A DNA stretch of 64,000 nucleotides, taken from Cellulomonas sp. KH9. GTDB taxonomy: Bacteria; Actinomycetota; Actinomycetes; Actinomycetales; Cellulomonadaceae. Numbering within the stretch: the stretch's first letter is position 1; the number at the start of each line of letters is the position of its first letter. The translations under genes were made by a program, and so were the position numbers. The stretch is taken from contig NZ_FOSE01000005.1 in assembly GCF_900114185.1 (NCBI RefSeq), positions 186,001 through 250,000 of the forward strand, in the 5' to 3' direction. Positions 49,592 to 59,108 of the stretch are shown piece after piece. Under the pieces are notes generated by a model. The model was not told where the DNA came from. It ran no database searches and worked only from the letters and a program-made list of their open reading frames with translations.

Positions 49592-51244
49592 TCAGCCGGT
49601 GGCGTCGTCCCCGCGTGCGACGGGGATGTCGAGGATGCGGAAGTCGTGCCAGGAACCGCGCCCGGTCCCCGCCTGGAACGTCACGGTGTCGACGTCGAGC
49701 TCCGGGTAGACGAAGGAGAACGTGCGGGCCTGCCCCAGGTCCATGGCGCCGCCGACCGTGAGGTCCGCGAGCGCGAACCACTCGCCACCCGGGTGCCGCT
49801 CCGAGACGCCCGTGCGGTAGTCCAGCGGGAGCACCCGCGTCGCGCCGTGCAGGATCGTGCCGCTCGACGACGCGCTCGGTGCCGTCGTGCCCTCGCCGCG
49901 GCCCCGGTCCCCGCCGTCCAGGGAGCCGATCTTGGCGCCGGAGCTGGAGCGGTCGTCGACGTTGCGGGCGACCAGGTCCACCACGACGTGCCCGTGCACG
50001 CGTCGCGCGGTCGCCTCCAGCTCCCAGTCGATGAGGGCCTCGACCGGCAGCGGCGTGCCCGCCGTGCCGACCTGGCCCTCCGGGCCGAACGGGGGCAGCT
50101 CGCCCCCGGTCGTCAGCTCCGTGCGGGTCACCATCGTGGACGTGAGGGTGACCGTCACGCGACGGTTCCGGGCACGGTCCTCGTCCGACGTGTTCGGCAC
50201 GACCGGCTCGGACTCGCCCCGCCCCTCGACGGCCATGGGGTACGACCCGGGGTCGACGAGGGCACCCAGGGCGTCGGCGACCGTCCGGGCACGGCGCTGC
50301 GACAGGTCGGCGTTGTACGCCTCGTCCCCGTGGTCGTCGGTGTGCCCCACGACCGTGACGTCGCCCGGCGCGCGTTCCGTCAGCCGCTGGGCGACCAGGC
50401 GCAGCGCCTCGTCGGCCGCCGGGGTCAGGACGTCCTGGTCGAACTCGAAGAGCACGTCCGACCCGAGGGACACGTCGACGCGCTCCTGCGACTCCACGGT
50501 CGTCACCGCGCCGGCGAGCTCGATGCTCGTCGACTCCAGGGGGAACACGGGCGCGGCGACCACGGCGTCCAGGTCGAGCACCTCGGGGGCCGACGTCGGC
50601 GACGCGCTCCCCGTGGCGGCGCCGGGCGTCCCGGTGCTCGCCGCGGCCGACACCGGACGCACGCTCACCGGCACCTCCCCGTCGATCACGGGCACGGCGG
50701 CGACCAGCGGCGCCCCGGGCAGGAACAGCGCCACCTCGTCGGCGTCGGGGTGCGGCGCCGCGAACGGGATCTGCAGGCGGGTCCCGGCGGGGTCCCTCAG
50801 CGTCGCCCAGCCCTCGGGTGCCACGACCGGAGAGCCCGCGGCGTCCGTGCCGCCGTGCAGGACCACGTCACGGACGAGGTCGACGAGCCGCACGTTCGAC
50901 GGGGCCTCGCTGGTGAGGTGGTACGTGAGCCCGTCGACGTCCCACCCGTGCACGTGCACCCTGCCCGTCCCCGGGAGCGGGTCGGGCGGGACGAGGTCGA
51001 GGGTCAGCACGGCGAGGTCCCCGGCGCGCACCACCGGGTGCACGTCGACCCGCACCTCGGCCTCCGACGTCACGACCACCTCGCTCGCCACCACGTCCTC
51101 GGGCTGCGGCCCGGGGTCGGCGGTGGGCGTCCCGTCGGTCGTGCCGTCCGGGGTCGCCCCGCCGCCGGTGCAGGCGGCGAGCAGCACGGCGACGAGGGCG
51201 ACGACGAGGCCGGCACGAGCCGGGCGACGGCGGGCAGCACGCAC
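49592..51244 (-). CDS. OmpA-domain lipoprotein
   Basis: A 550-residue exported lipoprotein: Arg-rich start, hydrophobic helix and lipobox LLAACTGG with the Cys at about 25. Two beta-rich regions flank a central OmpA-like peptidoglycan-binding domain (about 255-360), with FEFDQDVLTPAADEALRLVA, VVGHTDDHGDEAYNADLSQR and the closing EDRARNRRVTVTL. The Asp and Arg that grip diaminopimelate or equivalent residues are present. In a monoderm it would tie the membrane to the wall. GTG 51244 follows GGAGG. Function of the other domains is unknown. Confidence 0.87.
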   Translation of the reverse strand: MRAARRRPARAGLVVALVAVLLAACTGGGATPDGTTDGTPTADPGPQPEDVVASEVVVTSEAEVRVDVHPVVRAGDLAVLTLDLVPPDPLPGTGRVHVHGWDVDGLTYHLTSEAPSNVRLVDLVRDVVLHGGTDAAGSPVVAPEGWATLRDPAGTRLQIPFAAPHPDADEVALFLPGAPLVAAVPVIDGEVPVSVRPVSAAASTGTPGAATGSASPTSAPEVLDLDAVVAAPVFPLESTSIELAGAVTTVESQERVDVSLGSDVLFEFDQDVLTPAADEALRLVAQRLTERAPGDVTVVGHTDDHGDEAYNADLSQRRARTVADALGALVDPGSYPMAVEGRGESEPVVPNTSDEDRARNRRVTVTLTSTMVTRTELTTGGELPPFGPEGQVGTAGTPLPVEALIDWELEATARRVHGHVVVDLVARNVDDRSSSGAKIGSLDGGDRGRGEGTTAPSASSSGTILHGATRVLPLDYRTGVSERHPGGEWFALADLTVGGAMDLGQARTFSFVYPELDVDTVTFQAGTGRGSWHDFRILDIPVARGDDATG

Positions 51245-51334
51245 GAGAGGGTCCTCCAGGGGGTGGGGCCCTCATGATGCCGGACTTGTCCGTCTCGATC
51301 GGGCCCCCGACCCCGTCGTCACCCGTTCGCGCCC

Positions 51335-53728
51335 TCAGGGCACGCGCGCGAGCACGACCTCCTCCACCGCCCCGCGCAGCGCCGGGGGGACGTCGAGCGC
51401 GGCCAGGTGCGACAGCCGCACGTGCAGGGGGCGGTCGGACGTCAGCACGTCGAGGACGCGGCTCTTGAGCTCGTAGCCCACCTGCGCGACGTCCAGCAGC
51501 CGGTGCACCCGCCCCGCGACGTCGTCGCTCCGCAGCGCGGGCGCCTCGCCGATCCCGATCCGCAGCGTGGCGACGACGGGCACGTCGGCGACCGTGACCC
51601 GCAGCCGGCGGTCGGCGGCACGGGCGACGACGGGCTCGGCCGGTGCGCCCTCCACGGTCGCCACCGGCGTGACGTCGTCGCCGACGGACACGAACGTCGC
51701 GGTCCACGTGCGTGTCGCGGGCACGGCACCGGCGGCCCCCGCCACCGGCCCGACCGTCAGCGCACCGCGCGCCTGGTCCCACGTCAGCGGCGTGCGCGCG
51801 ACGCGCGACTCGTCCAGGCCGTCGCCCGTGCCGTCGTCCTCGACGAGCGTGAAGGCTCCGTCCGCACCGACGACGACCAGCACCTCCAGCGCCGTGGGCT
51901 CGACCGGGTCGTCGGCCGGCACGTCCGCCGCGTCGAGCGGGACGATCGCGCCGGCGGGCGCCAGCACGGGCACGGACGACAGGTCGCGGTGCAGGACGAG
52001 CTCGCGCCCGCCGTCGTAGACCAGGCCGGTCAGGACGTCGACCCACGTACCGTCCGGGAGCCAGGCGCGCACGGCCGCGGTGGCGGACTCGCGGTCCCGC
52101 GGCGACGTCACGGGCGCCACCAGCAGCTGCGACCCGAAGAGGAACTGCCCGGGCACGTCGTACGCCTCGCGGTGCCGCGGCCAGCGGTGGTACATCGGCG
52201 TCACCAGGGGCACGCCCTCCCGCGCGGCGCGGTGGTTCATGGTGTGCAGGTACGGCACCAGCCGGTGGCGCAGCCGCAGGAAGTCCGTCTGCACCGCGGC
52301 GTGCTCCGGGCCGAACGACCACGGCTCCTTGGTGAGGAACGGGTTGTTCGACGAGTGCAGGCGCAGCACCGGGGAGAAGGTGCCGAGCTGCACCCAGCGG
52401 GTCGCGAGCTCGTCGTCCTTCGCGCCGAACATGTGCCCACCGATGTCGTGGCTCCACCACCCGTACCCGATGTTCGCGGCGGTGGCCGTGAAGTGCGGCT
52501 GGGCCGCGAGCGACGCCCACGACACCACCGCGTCGCCGGAGAACCCCACGGGGTACCGGTGCGAGCCGGGCCCGGCGTACCGCGAGAACGTCAGCGGCCG
52601 TCGGCCGTCGCGCGCGTTGTCGAGGAAGTGGAAGTGGTTGAGCATCCACAACGGGTCGATGCCGGCGATGCGCGAGTGCGCCCCCTGCTGCCAGTCGATC
52701 CACCAGAAGTCGACGCCGTCGTCCTCCAGGTCGCGGTGCAGCACCTCGAGGTACGCGGTGAGGAACGCCTCGTCGGTGACGTCGAACGCGACGGGGTCGC
52801 CGCTCGAGGGGTCCAGGCCGAGGGCGGCGCACATCGCGCCGTACGCCTCCTCGTGCGGGCCGACGCCGTCCGCCGGGTGCACGTTGAGGGTGACGCGCAG
52901 ACCGCGGGCGTGGACCTCGGCGAGGAAGGCCGCCGGGTCGCCGAACAGCTCGCGGTCCCACGTGTAGCCGGTCCAGCCGCTGCCGATCGCCGGGTCGACG
53001 TCGGTGACGTGCCAGTCCATGTCGAGCACCGCGACCGAGAACGGGACGCCCGCGGCGCGGAACCGGTCGAGCAGCGCCACGTACTCGTCGGCGGTGTAGC
53101 GGTGGTACCTGCTCCACCAGTTGCCGAGCGCCCAGCGCGGCAGCACCGGCTGCGGGCCGGACACCGCGTACAGCGCGCGCACCGCCTCGGCGTGGTCGTG
53201 CCCGTACGCGAAGACGTACAGGTCGGTGCGGCCGTCGTCGCGGGGCGCGACCCAGCCGTCCTCGGTGAGCAGCAGGGACCGCGAGTCGTCGATCACCGCG
53301 TACCCGTAGCGGCCGGCGACGCCGGGCTCCAGGGGGACGGCGCCGTCGGCCTCGTCGAGCGTGCGGGCCGTGCCGCCGAGGTTGCGACCGTCGTCGTCCT
53401 GGCCGTAGCGCCACACCGAGTGCCACGTGGTGACGGCACCGAGCACGGCGACCGACAGGCCGCTGGTGGTGAACGGGCCCCTGTCGTACGTCAGGCGCAG
53501 GCGTCGCGTGACGACCTCGAGGTGGGTGCCCCGGTCGACGACGCGGAACTCGGGGACGGGCTGGCGGCGGTGCAGCGCGAACGTGGAGGGGCGGTCCTCG
53601 AAGACCCCGTCCGGGGAGTGCTCCAGGCGCAGCAGACCGTCGGTCAGGACGGTGATCCGGTAGGTGTCCCCCTGGACCACGGCGGCGGGGTCGGCGACCG
53701 GGTGGGTGGGCAGGGTGGGCAGCGTCAT
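51335..53728 (-). CDS. GH31 alpha-glycosidase
   Basis: A family-31 glycoside hydrolase of about 797 residues, cytoplasmic. The N-terminal beta-sandwich is followed by the catalytic barrel. The nucleophile is Asp345 in DFWWIDWQQG and the acid/base Asp399 in VGFSGDAVVSW; GGHMFG and the WWSHDIGG element are typical. C-terminal beta domains follow. It would cleave alpha-linked glucose or xylose (maltodextrin, isomaltose, alpha-xyloside). A first ATG at 53737 exists, but AAGGA is 8 bases before the ATG at 53728, so that start is preferred. It stands alone next to a divergent metal transporter. Confidence 0.9.
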   Translation of the reverse strand: MTLPTLPTHPVADPAAVVQGDTYRITVLTDGLLRLEHSPDGVFEDRPSTFALHRRQPVPEFRVVDRGTHLEVVTRRLRLTYDRGPFTTSGLSVAVLGAVTTWHSVWRYGQDDDGRNLGGTARTLDEADGAVPLEPGVAGRYGYAVIDDSRSLLLTEDGWVAPRDDGRTDLYVFAYGHDHAEAVRALYAVSGPQPVLPRWALGNWWSRYHRYTADEYVALLDRFRAAGVPFSVAVLDMDWHVTDVDPAIGSGWTGYTWDRELFGDPAAFLAEVHARGLRVTLNVHPADGVGPHEEAYGAMCAALGLDPSSGDPVAFDVTDEAFLTAYLEVLHRDLEDDGVDFWWIDWQQGAHSRIAGIDPLWMLNHFHFLDNARDGRRPLTFSRYAGPGSHRYPVGFSGDAVVSWASLAAQPHFTATAANIGYGWWSHDIGGHMFGAKDDELATRWVQLGTFSPVLRLHSSNNPFLTKEPWSFGPEHAAVQTDFLRLRHRLVPYLHTMNHRAAREGVPLVTPMYHRWPRHREAYDVPGQFLFGSQLLVAPVTSPRDRESATAAVRAWLPDGTWVDVLTGLVYDGGRELVLHRDLSSVPVLAPAGAIVPLDAADVPADDPVEPTALEVLVVVGADGAFTLVEDDGTGDGLDESRVARTPLTWDQARGALTVGPVAGAAGAVPATRTWTATFVSVGDDVTPVATVEGAPAEPVVARAADRRLRVTVADVPVVATLRIGIGEAPALRSDDVAGRVHRLLDVAQVGYELKSRVLDVLTSDRPLHVRLSHLAALDVPPALRGAVEEVVLARVP

Positions 53729-53772
53729 GACGTCCATCCTTGGTCAGCGCATCACGTTACGTCGGGGGGATC

Positions 53773-53801
53773 TTGAAAGTTCGGTGATCCGAAACTAGGT
53801 T
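53773..53801 (+). promoter_or_regulatory. Promoter of metal ABC operon with internal palindrome
   Basis: TTGAAA (53773-53778), a 17-base spacer and TAGGTT (53796-53801) make a good SigA-type promoter 7 bases before ATG 53809. The spacer contains the palindrome TTCGG-TGAT-CCGAA (53780-53793), ideally placed for a metal-dependent repressor. The downstream CTAGGTTCGG recalls DtxR/MntR-family half-sites. Confidence 0.65.
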
Positions 53802-53808
53802 CGGCAGC

Positions 53809-54735
53809 ATGCGACGCCCCTCCCCCCGGTACCGCCGGTCGTGGCGTGCGGCGGCCGTGCTCACGGTCATCGCGCTGCTCGCGGCCTGCACGGCACGCCC
53901 CGCGGACGACGGACGACCCGTCGTCCTCACCACCTTCACCGTGCTGGCCGACATCGCCGCGAACGTCGCCGGCGAGCACCTGCAGGTCGAGTCGATCACC
54001 CGCGTGGGCGCCGAGGTCCACGGCTACGACCCCACGCCGGGCGACATCGCCCGTGCCCGGCGCGCGGACCTCGTCCTCGACAACGGCCTGGGGCTGGAGC
54101 GGTGGTTCGAGCAGTTCGTCGACGGCCTCGACGCCCCGCACGTGGTGGTCTCCGACGGGGTGGACGTCATCGACGTCACGGGCGACGCCTACGCCGGCCG
54201 GCCCAACCCGCACGCGTGGATGAGCCCGCTGCAGGCCCAGGTGTACGTGCGGAACATCGCCGACGCCTTCGTCGACCTCGACCCCGCGCACGCCGACGAC
54301 TACCGCGCCAACGCCGACGCCTACACCGCCGAGCTGCAGCGGGTCCACGACGAGCTGGTCACCGCGCTGGGCGCCCTGCCCGAGCAGCACCGCGCGCTGG
54401 TGACCTGCGAGGGCGCCTTCTCCTACCTGGCGCGGGACGCCGGGCTCACCGAGCACTACATCTGGCCCGTCAACGCCGAGCAGCAGGCCACCCCGCGGCA
54501 GGTCGCCGCCGTCGTCGACGCGGTCCGCGCGGACGAGGTGCCGGCCGTCTTCTGCGAGTCGACCGTCTCCGACGCCCCCATGCGCCGTGTCGCCGAGGCC
54601 ACCGGCGCGGTCCTGGGCGGCACCCTCTACGTCGACTCGCTGTCCGAGCCCGACGGCCCCGTCCCGACGTACCTCGACCTGCTGCGCCACGACGTGCGCG
54701 TCATCGTCGACGGCCTCACCGGGCGCGCCTCGTGA
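53809..54735 (+). CDS. Metal ABC transporter solute-binding lipoprotein (Mn type)
   Basis: A 308-residue cluster A-I binding protein. The lipobox is ALLAAC with Cys27. The four metal ligands can be placed: His71 (EVHGYDP), His135 (RPNPHAWMSP), Glu201 (TCEGAFSYL) and Asp276 (YVDSLS). His-His-Glu-Asp is the manganese/iron set of PsaA/MntC; zinc proteins usually have a third His at the Glu position and a His-rich loop, which is missing. It delivers metal to the permease encoded two genes downstream. The operon starts at the promoter at 53773-53801. Confidence 0.93.
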   Translation: MRRPSPRYRRSWRAAAVLTVIALLAACTARPADDGRPVVLTTFTVLADIAANVAGEHLQVESITRVGAEVHGYDPTPGDIARARRADLVLDNGLGLERWFEQFVDGLDAPHVVVSDGVDVIDVTGDAYAGRPNPHAWMSPLQAQVYVRNIADAFVDLDPAHADDYRANADAYTAELQRVHDELVTALGALPEQHRALVTCEGAFSYLARDAGLTEHYIWPVNAEQQATPRQVAAVVDAVRADEVPAVFCESTVSDAPMRRVAEATGAVLGGTLYVDSLSEPDGPVPTYLDLLRHDVRVIVDGLTGRAS

Positions 54736-55463
54736 CGCACGCCCTCGAGGTCCGCGACCTGCACGTCCGGTACGGCACCGTGCGGGCCCTCGACGGTGCG
54801 AGCCTGACCCTCGACCACGGCCGCGTGTGCGGGCTCGTCGGCGTCAACGGCTCCGGCAAGTCCACGCTCTTCAAGTGCGTCATGGGCGTCGTCCGACCGG
54901 ACGCCGGCACGGTGCTGGTGGACGGCACGGACCCCGCGGCAGCCCGCCGACGCGGCGCCGTGGGCTACGTGCCGCAGAGCGAGGACGTGGACTGGACGTT
55001 CCCCCTGTCGGTGCGGGACGTCGTCATGACCGGCCGCTACGGGCGCCTCGGCGTGACGCGCCGCCCCCGGCACACGGACCACGAGGCCGTCGACGAGGCC
55101 CTGGCCCGGGTCGAGCTGACCGACCTCGCCGACCGGCAGATCGGGCGCCTGTCCGGCGGGCAGCGCAAGCGGGCGTTCGTCGCGCGCGGGCTCGCGCAGG
55201 GCGCGACCGTGCTGCTGCTGGACGAGCCCTTCGCGGGGGTCGACAAGCGCTCCGAGGCCACGATCACCCGGCTGCTGCGCGAGCTGGCCGCCGCCGGGGC
55301 CGCCGTGCTCGTCTCCACGCACGACCTGCACGCGCTGCCCGCCCTGGCCGACGAGGCCGCGCTGCTGCACGGCCGCGTCCTGGTGCACGGCACGCCGCAG
55401 GACGTCCTGCGGCCCGAGAACCTGGCCCTCGCGTTCGGCTCCGACATCCGTGAGGTGCCCTGA
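54732..55463 (+). CDS. Metal ABC transporter ATP-binding protein
   Basis: A 243-residue ATPase starting at GTG 54732, which overlaps the binding-protein stop (GTGA). It has Walker A GVNGSGKST, Q-loop YVPQSEDVDW, signature LSGGQRKRAFVARGL, Walker B VLLLDEPFAG and the switch His in STHDL. The PQSEDVDWTFP sequence is typical of manganese/zinc (MntB/ZnuC-type) ATPases. It powers uptake with the adjacent permease, whose ATG overlaps its stop. Confidence 0.95.
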   Translation: MTHALEVRDLHVRYGTVRALDGASLTLDHGRVCGLVGVNGSGKSTLFKCVMGVVRPDAGTVLVDGTDPAAARRRGAVGYVPQSEDVDWTFPLSVRDVVMTGRYGRLGVTRRPRHTDHEAVDEALARVELTDLADRQIGRLSGGQRKRAFVARGLAQGATVLLLDEPFAGVDKRSEATITRLLRELAAAGAAVLVSTHDLHALPALADEAALLHGRVLVHGTPQDVLRPENLALAFGSDIREVP

Positions 55464-56329
55464 TGAGCCCGCTGGACCTGCTGCTCGAGCCCCTCACCTA
55501 CGACTTCATGGTGCGCGCCCTGGTCACGATCGTCGTCGCGTCGGTCGTGTGCGCCGTGCTGTCGTGCTGGCTGGTGCTCATCGGGTGGTCCCTCATGGGT
55601 GACGCGGTGTCGCACGCCGTGCTGCCCGGCGTGGTCCTCGCGTACGTGGTGGGGGCGCCGTTCGCGCTCGGGGCCGTCGTGTTCGGTGTGCTGGCGGTCG
55701 TGCTCATCGGGTTCGTCCGGGACACCAGCCGCGTCAAGGAGGACGCCGCGATCGGGATCGTGTTCACGTCGCTGTTCGCGCTCGGCCTGGTGCTGGTGTC
55801 GGTGACGCCCAGCCAGACGGACCTCAACCACATCGTGTTCGGCAACCTGCTCGGGGTGTCCGGCACCGACCTGGTGCAGATCGGCGCGCTCGGGGCCGTG
55901 GTCCTCACCGTGCTGCTGGTCAAGCGCAGGGACCTCACGCTGTACGCGTTCGACCCGATGCACGCGCACGCCATCGGCATCAGCCCGCGGCGCCTGGGCG
56001 CGCTGCTGCTGGGGCTGCTGGCGCTCACCGCGGTCGTCGCCCTGCAGGCCGTCGGGGTGGTGCTCGTCGTCGCCATGCTCATCGTGCCCGGCGCCACGGC
56101 GTACCTCCTGACGGACCGGTTCTCCCGCATGCTGCTGGTCGCGCCGTCGCTGTCCGCGGCCTGCGGCGTCGTGGGCCTCTACGTCAGCTACTACGCCGAC
56201 ACGGCGTCGGGCGCGACGATCGTGCTCACGCAGGGGGTCGTCTTCGCGCTCGTGCACCTGTTCGGCCCGCAGCGCGGCGTGGTCACCACCCGCCTCACCC
56301 GCCGCCGGCTCCGCACGCCCACCCCGTGA
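55463..56329 (+). CDS. Metal ABC transporter permease (ABC-3 type)
   Basis: A 288-residue membrane protein with eight or nine helices. Motifs include the early LLEPLTYDFMVRALVTIVVA, SLMGDAVSHAVLPGVVLAYV, a helix-8 region with VVLVVAMLIVPGATAYLLTD, and FDPMHAHAIGISPRRL. This is the ABC-3 family for Mn, Zn or Fe. The ATG overlaps the ATPase stop. With the two upstream genes it makes a full importer; no regulator gene is adjacent. Confidence 0.94.
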   Translation: MSPLDLLLEPLTYDFMVRALVTIVVASVVCAVLSCWLVLIGWSLMGDAVSHAVLPGVVLAYVVGAPFALGAVVFGVLAVVLIGFVRDTSRVKEDAAIGIVFTSLFALGLVLVSVTPSQTDLNHIVFGNLLGVSGTDLVQIGALGAVVLTVLLVKRRDLTLYAFDPMHAHAIGISPRRLGALLLGLLALTAVVALQAVGVVLVVAMLIVPGATAYLLTDRFSRMLLVAPSLSAACGVVGLYVSYYADTASGATIVLTQGVVFALVHLFGPQRGVVTTRLTRRRLRTPTP

Positions 56330-56348
56330 GGGGGCGCTCCGGCCGGGG

Positions 56349-56801
56349 TCAGCCCTGGTCGGGCCGGTCCACGGGCGTCAGCACGAGCACGGGGATCTGC
56401 CGGTCCGTGCGCCGGGTGTACGCCTCGTAGTCCGGCCACACCTCGACGGCCCGCGCCCACCAGGCGTCCCGCTCCGCACCCGTCACCTCGCGGGCGACGT
56501 AGTCCCTGCGCACGGGCCCGTCCTGCAGCTCGACCTGCGGGTGGGCGACGATGTTGTGGTACCAGACGGGGTGCGTCGGCGCACCGCCCCGCGACGCCAC
56601 GACGGCGTACTCGCCGTCGTGCTCGACGCGCATCAGCGGCGTCTTGCGGATCTTCCCGCTCGTCGCGCCGAGGGTCCACAGGACGATGACGGGCTGCCCG
56701 TCGAGCGTCGTCCCGCGCGTCCCGCCGGAGCTCTCGTACAGCTCCACCTGCTCGCGGGCGCGGTCCGACGTGCTGGGGGCGTACTCACCGGTGAGAGGCA
56801 T
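56349..56801 (-). CDS. F420/deazaflavin-dependent nitroreductase-family protein (DDN-like)
   Basis: A 150-residue protein of the split-barrel DDN/Rv3547 family. It starts [13 protein letters not shown] and contains [20 protein letters not shown] and [20 protein letters not shown], the regions that bind the F420 phosphate tail. ATG 56801 is chosen since family members begin here; a GTG three codons earlier is possible. It probably reduces quinone-like or nitro compounds with F420H2. Convergent with the metal ABC operon. Confidence 0.88.
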   Translation of the reverse strand: MPLTGEYAPSTSDRAREQVELYESSGGTRGTTLDGQPVIVLWTLGATSGKIRKTPLMRVEHDGEYAVVASRGGAPTHPVWYHNIVAHPQVELQDGPVRRDYVAREVTGAERDAWWARAVEVWPDYEAYTRRTDRQIPVLVLTPVDRPDQG

Positions 56802-56879
56802 ACCCGGCACAACACCGGCCTGCCCGCCGGGGATTCCGCGCGCGGCCCCGTCACCCGGGGATGTCCCGCGGGTCGTTGG

Positions 56880-56915
56880 CTGGATCGCCCCCTCCTCGCG
56901 AGGAGGGCGATCCAG
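56880..56915 (-). terminator. Terminator downstream of flotillin gene
   Basis: CTGGATCGCC (56880-56889) pairs with GGCGATCCAG (56906-56915) around the palindrome CTCCTCGCGAGGAG (56892-56905), leaving only two unpaired bases. It lies 11 bases after the flotillin stop. Confidence 0.85.
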
Positions 56916-56926
56916 CCCGGGCCGGG

Positions 56927-58396
56927 TCAGCTGTGGTTGCTGCCCACGGGTGCGCCGTTGGTGCCCACGGCGCGGCCGGCGATGCCGGCGACGAGCGTGT
57001 TGAGGTCCAGGCCCGTGAGGGACTTGATGACCTCCTGGCCCTCGCCCAGCACCTGCCCGACCGTCCGCGTCATGGCCGACGCGCCGTCGGTGGACACGAC
57101 GGTGAGCTGGTCGATCGAGCCGATCGGCTCGGCGGCGGCACGGACGATCTCGGGCAGCAGCGCGATGACCTGCTGGGCCAGGACCGCCTCGCCCTGCTCG
57201 CGCAGCGCCTCGGCCTGCGCGTGCGTGGCCTCGGCCTGCGCCAGACCCTCCGCGCGGGCGGCGGCCGCACGGGCCAGACCCAGCGCCTCGAGGGCCTTGG
57301 CCTCGGCGAGCTGCCGGTCGCGCTCGGCGTTACCGGCGCGGATGGTGGCCTCGGCCGCGGCCTCGGCGTCCTGGACCGTCGCGATCTTGTTGGCCTCGGC
57401 GACCTTCATCCGGCGGTACGCGTCGGCCTCGGCGGCGGCGTTGGCGGCGTCGCGCTCGGCGTTGGCCTGCTGGACCGCGGCGTACGCGGACGCCTCGGCC
57501 GGCTTGCGGACGTCGATGTCGAGCTGCTCCTCGGTGACCTTCGCCTTCTCCGCGAGGGCCTCGCGCTCCTGCAGGGCCACGAGCTTGTCCTGCTCGGCAC
57601 GCGCCAGCTGGCCCGCGGCGTTCGCCTCCGCGTTGGCACGGTCCGTCTCGGCCTTGATGCCGGCCTGCTTCAGCGCGAGGTCGCGCTGGCGCTCGGCGAT
57701 GGACTCCATCGCCTGGATCTTGGCGAACTCGGAGACCTGCTGCGCCTCCGCCTCCTTGACCTCGGCGACCTGGCGGGCGCGGGCGGCCTCGGCACGCCCG
57801 AGGTTGGCCAGGTAGTCCGAGCCCGGTGTCGAGATGTCGGAGATGTTGAGCAGGTCGACCTGCAGGCCCTGCTCCGCCAGGTCGGTCTTGGTCGAGTTGA
57901 CGACCGCGTCCTGCAGCGACTTCCGGTCGCTGATGATCTGCTCGATCGTCATGTCGCCGATGATCGAGCGCAGCGAGCCCTCGAGGGACTCCTTGATGAC
58001 GTCGGTGAGCGTCGCCTGCTGGGACAGGAAGCGCTGGGCGGCGCGCCGCACGCCCTCCTCGTCCCCGCGGACCTTGAAGTTGATGGACGCCTTGATGGCG
58101 AGCTTGATGCGGTTCTTGTCGACGCCCTCGACGGTGATGCCGATCTGACGCTGCTCGAGCGAGATCGGGAAGCCCTGCTGCAGGACCGGCCAGACGAACA
58201 CGCGGCCGCCGACGACCACCCGCTGCCCGGCGTCGCCCGACGCCCCGCGCCCTGCGCCGCGCCCGACGATGATGAGCGCCTCGTTGGGCGGCACCCGGCG
58301 GATCCGCTTGGTGATGAGCGCGATGACCGCCACGAACGCGATGATCAGCGCGCCGACCGCGACGACTGTGGCGCTTCCCTGCACGAGCTCGAACAT
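56927..58396 (-). CDS. Flotillin-family (SPFH) membrane scaffold protein
   Basis: A 489-residue protein with one N-terminal membrane helix (about 10-29, [20 protein letters not shown]), an SPFH/band-7 domain (about 35-200) with [20 protein letters not shown], and a long Ala/Glu-rich coiled coil (about 205-400) full of AEA and KAEA repeats. The C-terminal tail has [20 protein letters not shown]. Flotillins cluster in membrane microdomains. The NfeD-like gene lies upstream on the same strand, the arrangement of the yuaF-floT type partnership. Confidence 0.94.
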   Translation of the reverse strand: MFELVQGSATVVAVGALIIAFVAVIALITKRIRRVPPNEALIIVGRGAGRGASGDAGQRVVVGGRVFVWPVLQQGFPISLEQRQIGITVEGVDKNRIKLAIKASINFKVRGDEEGVRRAAQRFLSQQATLTDVIKESLEGSLRSIIGDMTIEQIISDRKSLQDAVVNSTKTDLAEQGLQVDLLNISDISTPGSDYLANLGRAEAARARQVAEVKEAEAQQVSEFAKIQAMESIAERQRDLALKQAGIKAETDRANAEANAAGQLARAEQDKLVALQEREALAEKAKVTEEQLDIDVRKPAEASAYAAVQQANAERDAANAAAEADAYRRMKVAEANKIATVQDAEAAAEATIRAGNAERDRQLAEAKALEALGLARAAAARAEGLAQAEATHAQAEALREQGEAVLAQQVIALLPEIVRAAAEPIGSIDQLTVVSTDGASAMTRTVGQVLGEGQEVIKSLTGLDLNTLVAGIAGRAVGTNGAPVGSNHS

Positions 58397-58450
58397 GGTG
58401 TCCCGGCCGGGCCGGGCTCCTTCCTGTGGGTGCTGCGCGGATGGTGCCCG

Positions 58451-58501
58451 GGGCCGCGGTGCGGCTCAGGTGGGTCGGGCCGCGGTGCGGCTCAGGTGGG
58501 T
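58451..58501. repeat. 25-bp direct repeat before flotillin gene
   Basis: GGGCCGCGGTGCGGCTCAGG followed by TGGGT occurs at 58451-58475 and again at 58477-58501, in the gap between NfeD and flotillin genes. Confidence 0.96.
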
Positions 58502-58505
58502 GGCG

Positions 58506-58973
58506 TCACACGGGACGCACGTGCACGCGGGACCCGGAGACGGCGACCACGACGACGCGGGTGCCCGCCGCGATCTCCTCGTCCGCCCAGGCCAGCCGCG
58601 CCTCCAGGTCACGGACGCCCTCGAGCCGGACCTCGCCGCCCGACGGGCCGGTGGTCGACGTCGTCGTGCCGAACGCGCCGTCCAGCGGCGGCGGGGGCGC
58701 GTCCTCGGTGTCCGAGAGCCGCTTGACCAGGCCCTGGGCGGCCGCGAACGCGACGAGGGCGAAGCCCACGCCGATCACGTACGCCCAGAGGAGCGCCAGG
58801 TCCGACGCCAGCGCGATGACCCCGCTGGCACCGAACACGACGGCTCCCACGCCGGCGGCGATGCCGGAGAACCCGCCCTCGCCGATGTCGAACGACTCGA
58901 AGATGTCGCCGAAGACCAGCGACGCGAGCAGCACGACGAGGCCGATGCCCCCGATGACGAGGAAGACGGTCAC
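58506..58973 (-). CDS. NfeD-like membrane protein
   Basis: A 155-residue protein with about three to four membrane helices (1-85; VTVFLVIGGIGLVVLLASLV, then ALLWAYVIGVGFALVAFAAA) and a C-terminal OB-like domain ending GTRVVVVAVSGSRVHVRPV. This is the short NfeD/YuaF type that partners flotillin. GTG 58973 is chosen by the position of the first helix. The 25-bp duplication lies between it and the flotillin gene. Confidence 0.85.
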   Translation of the reverse strand: MTVFLVIGGIGLVVLLASLVFGDIFESFDIGEGGFSGIAAGVGAVVFGASGVIALASDLALLWAYVIGVGFALVAFAAAQGLVKRLSDTEDAPPPPLDGAFGTTTSTTGPSGGEVRLEGVRDLEARLAWADEEIAAGTRVVVVAVSGSRVHVRPV

Positions 58974-59108
58974 GGAGAGGGGTCCCTTCGGTGGGTTGTG
59001 CGCGCCAGTATGCCCCAGGGCGCACGTCACCCGGGTGGGTCCGGAGACCTCGGTGGACGGACGTCCGGGTGAACCTCGCCCGGGCGCCACGTCACCGCCG
59101 TCCGGCCG

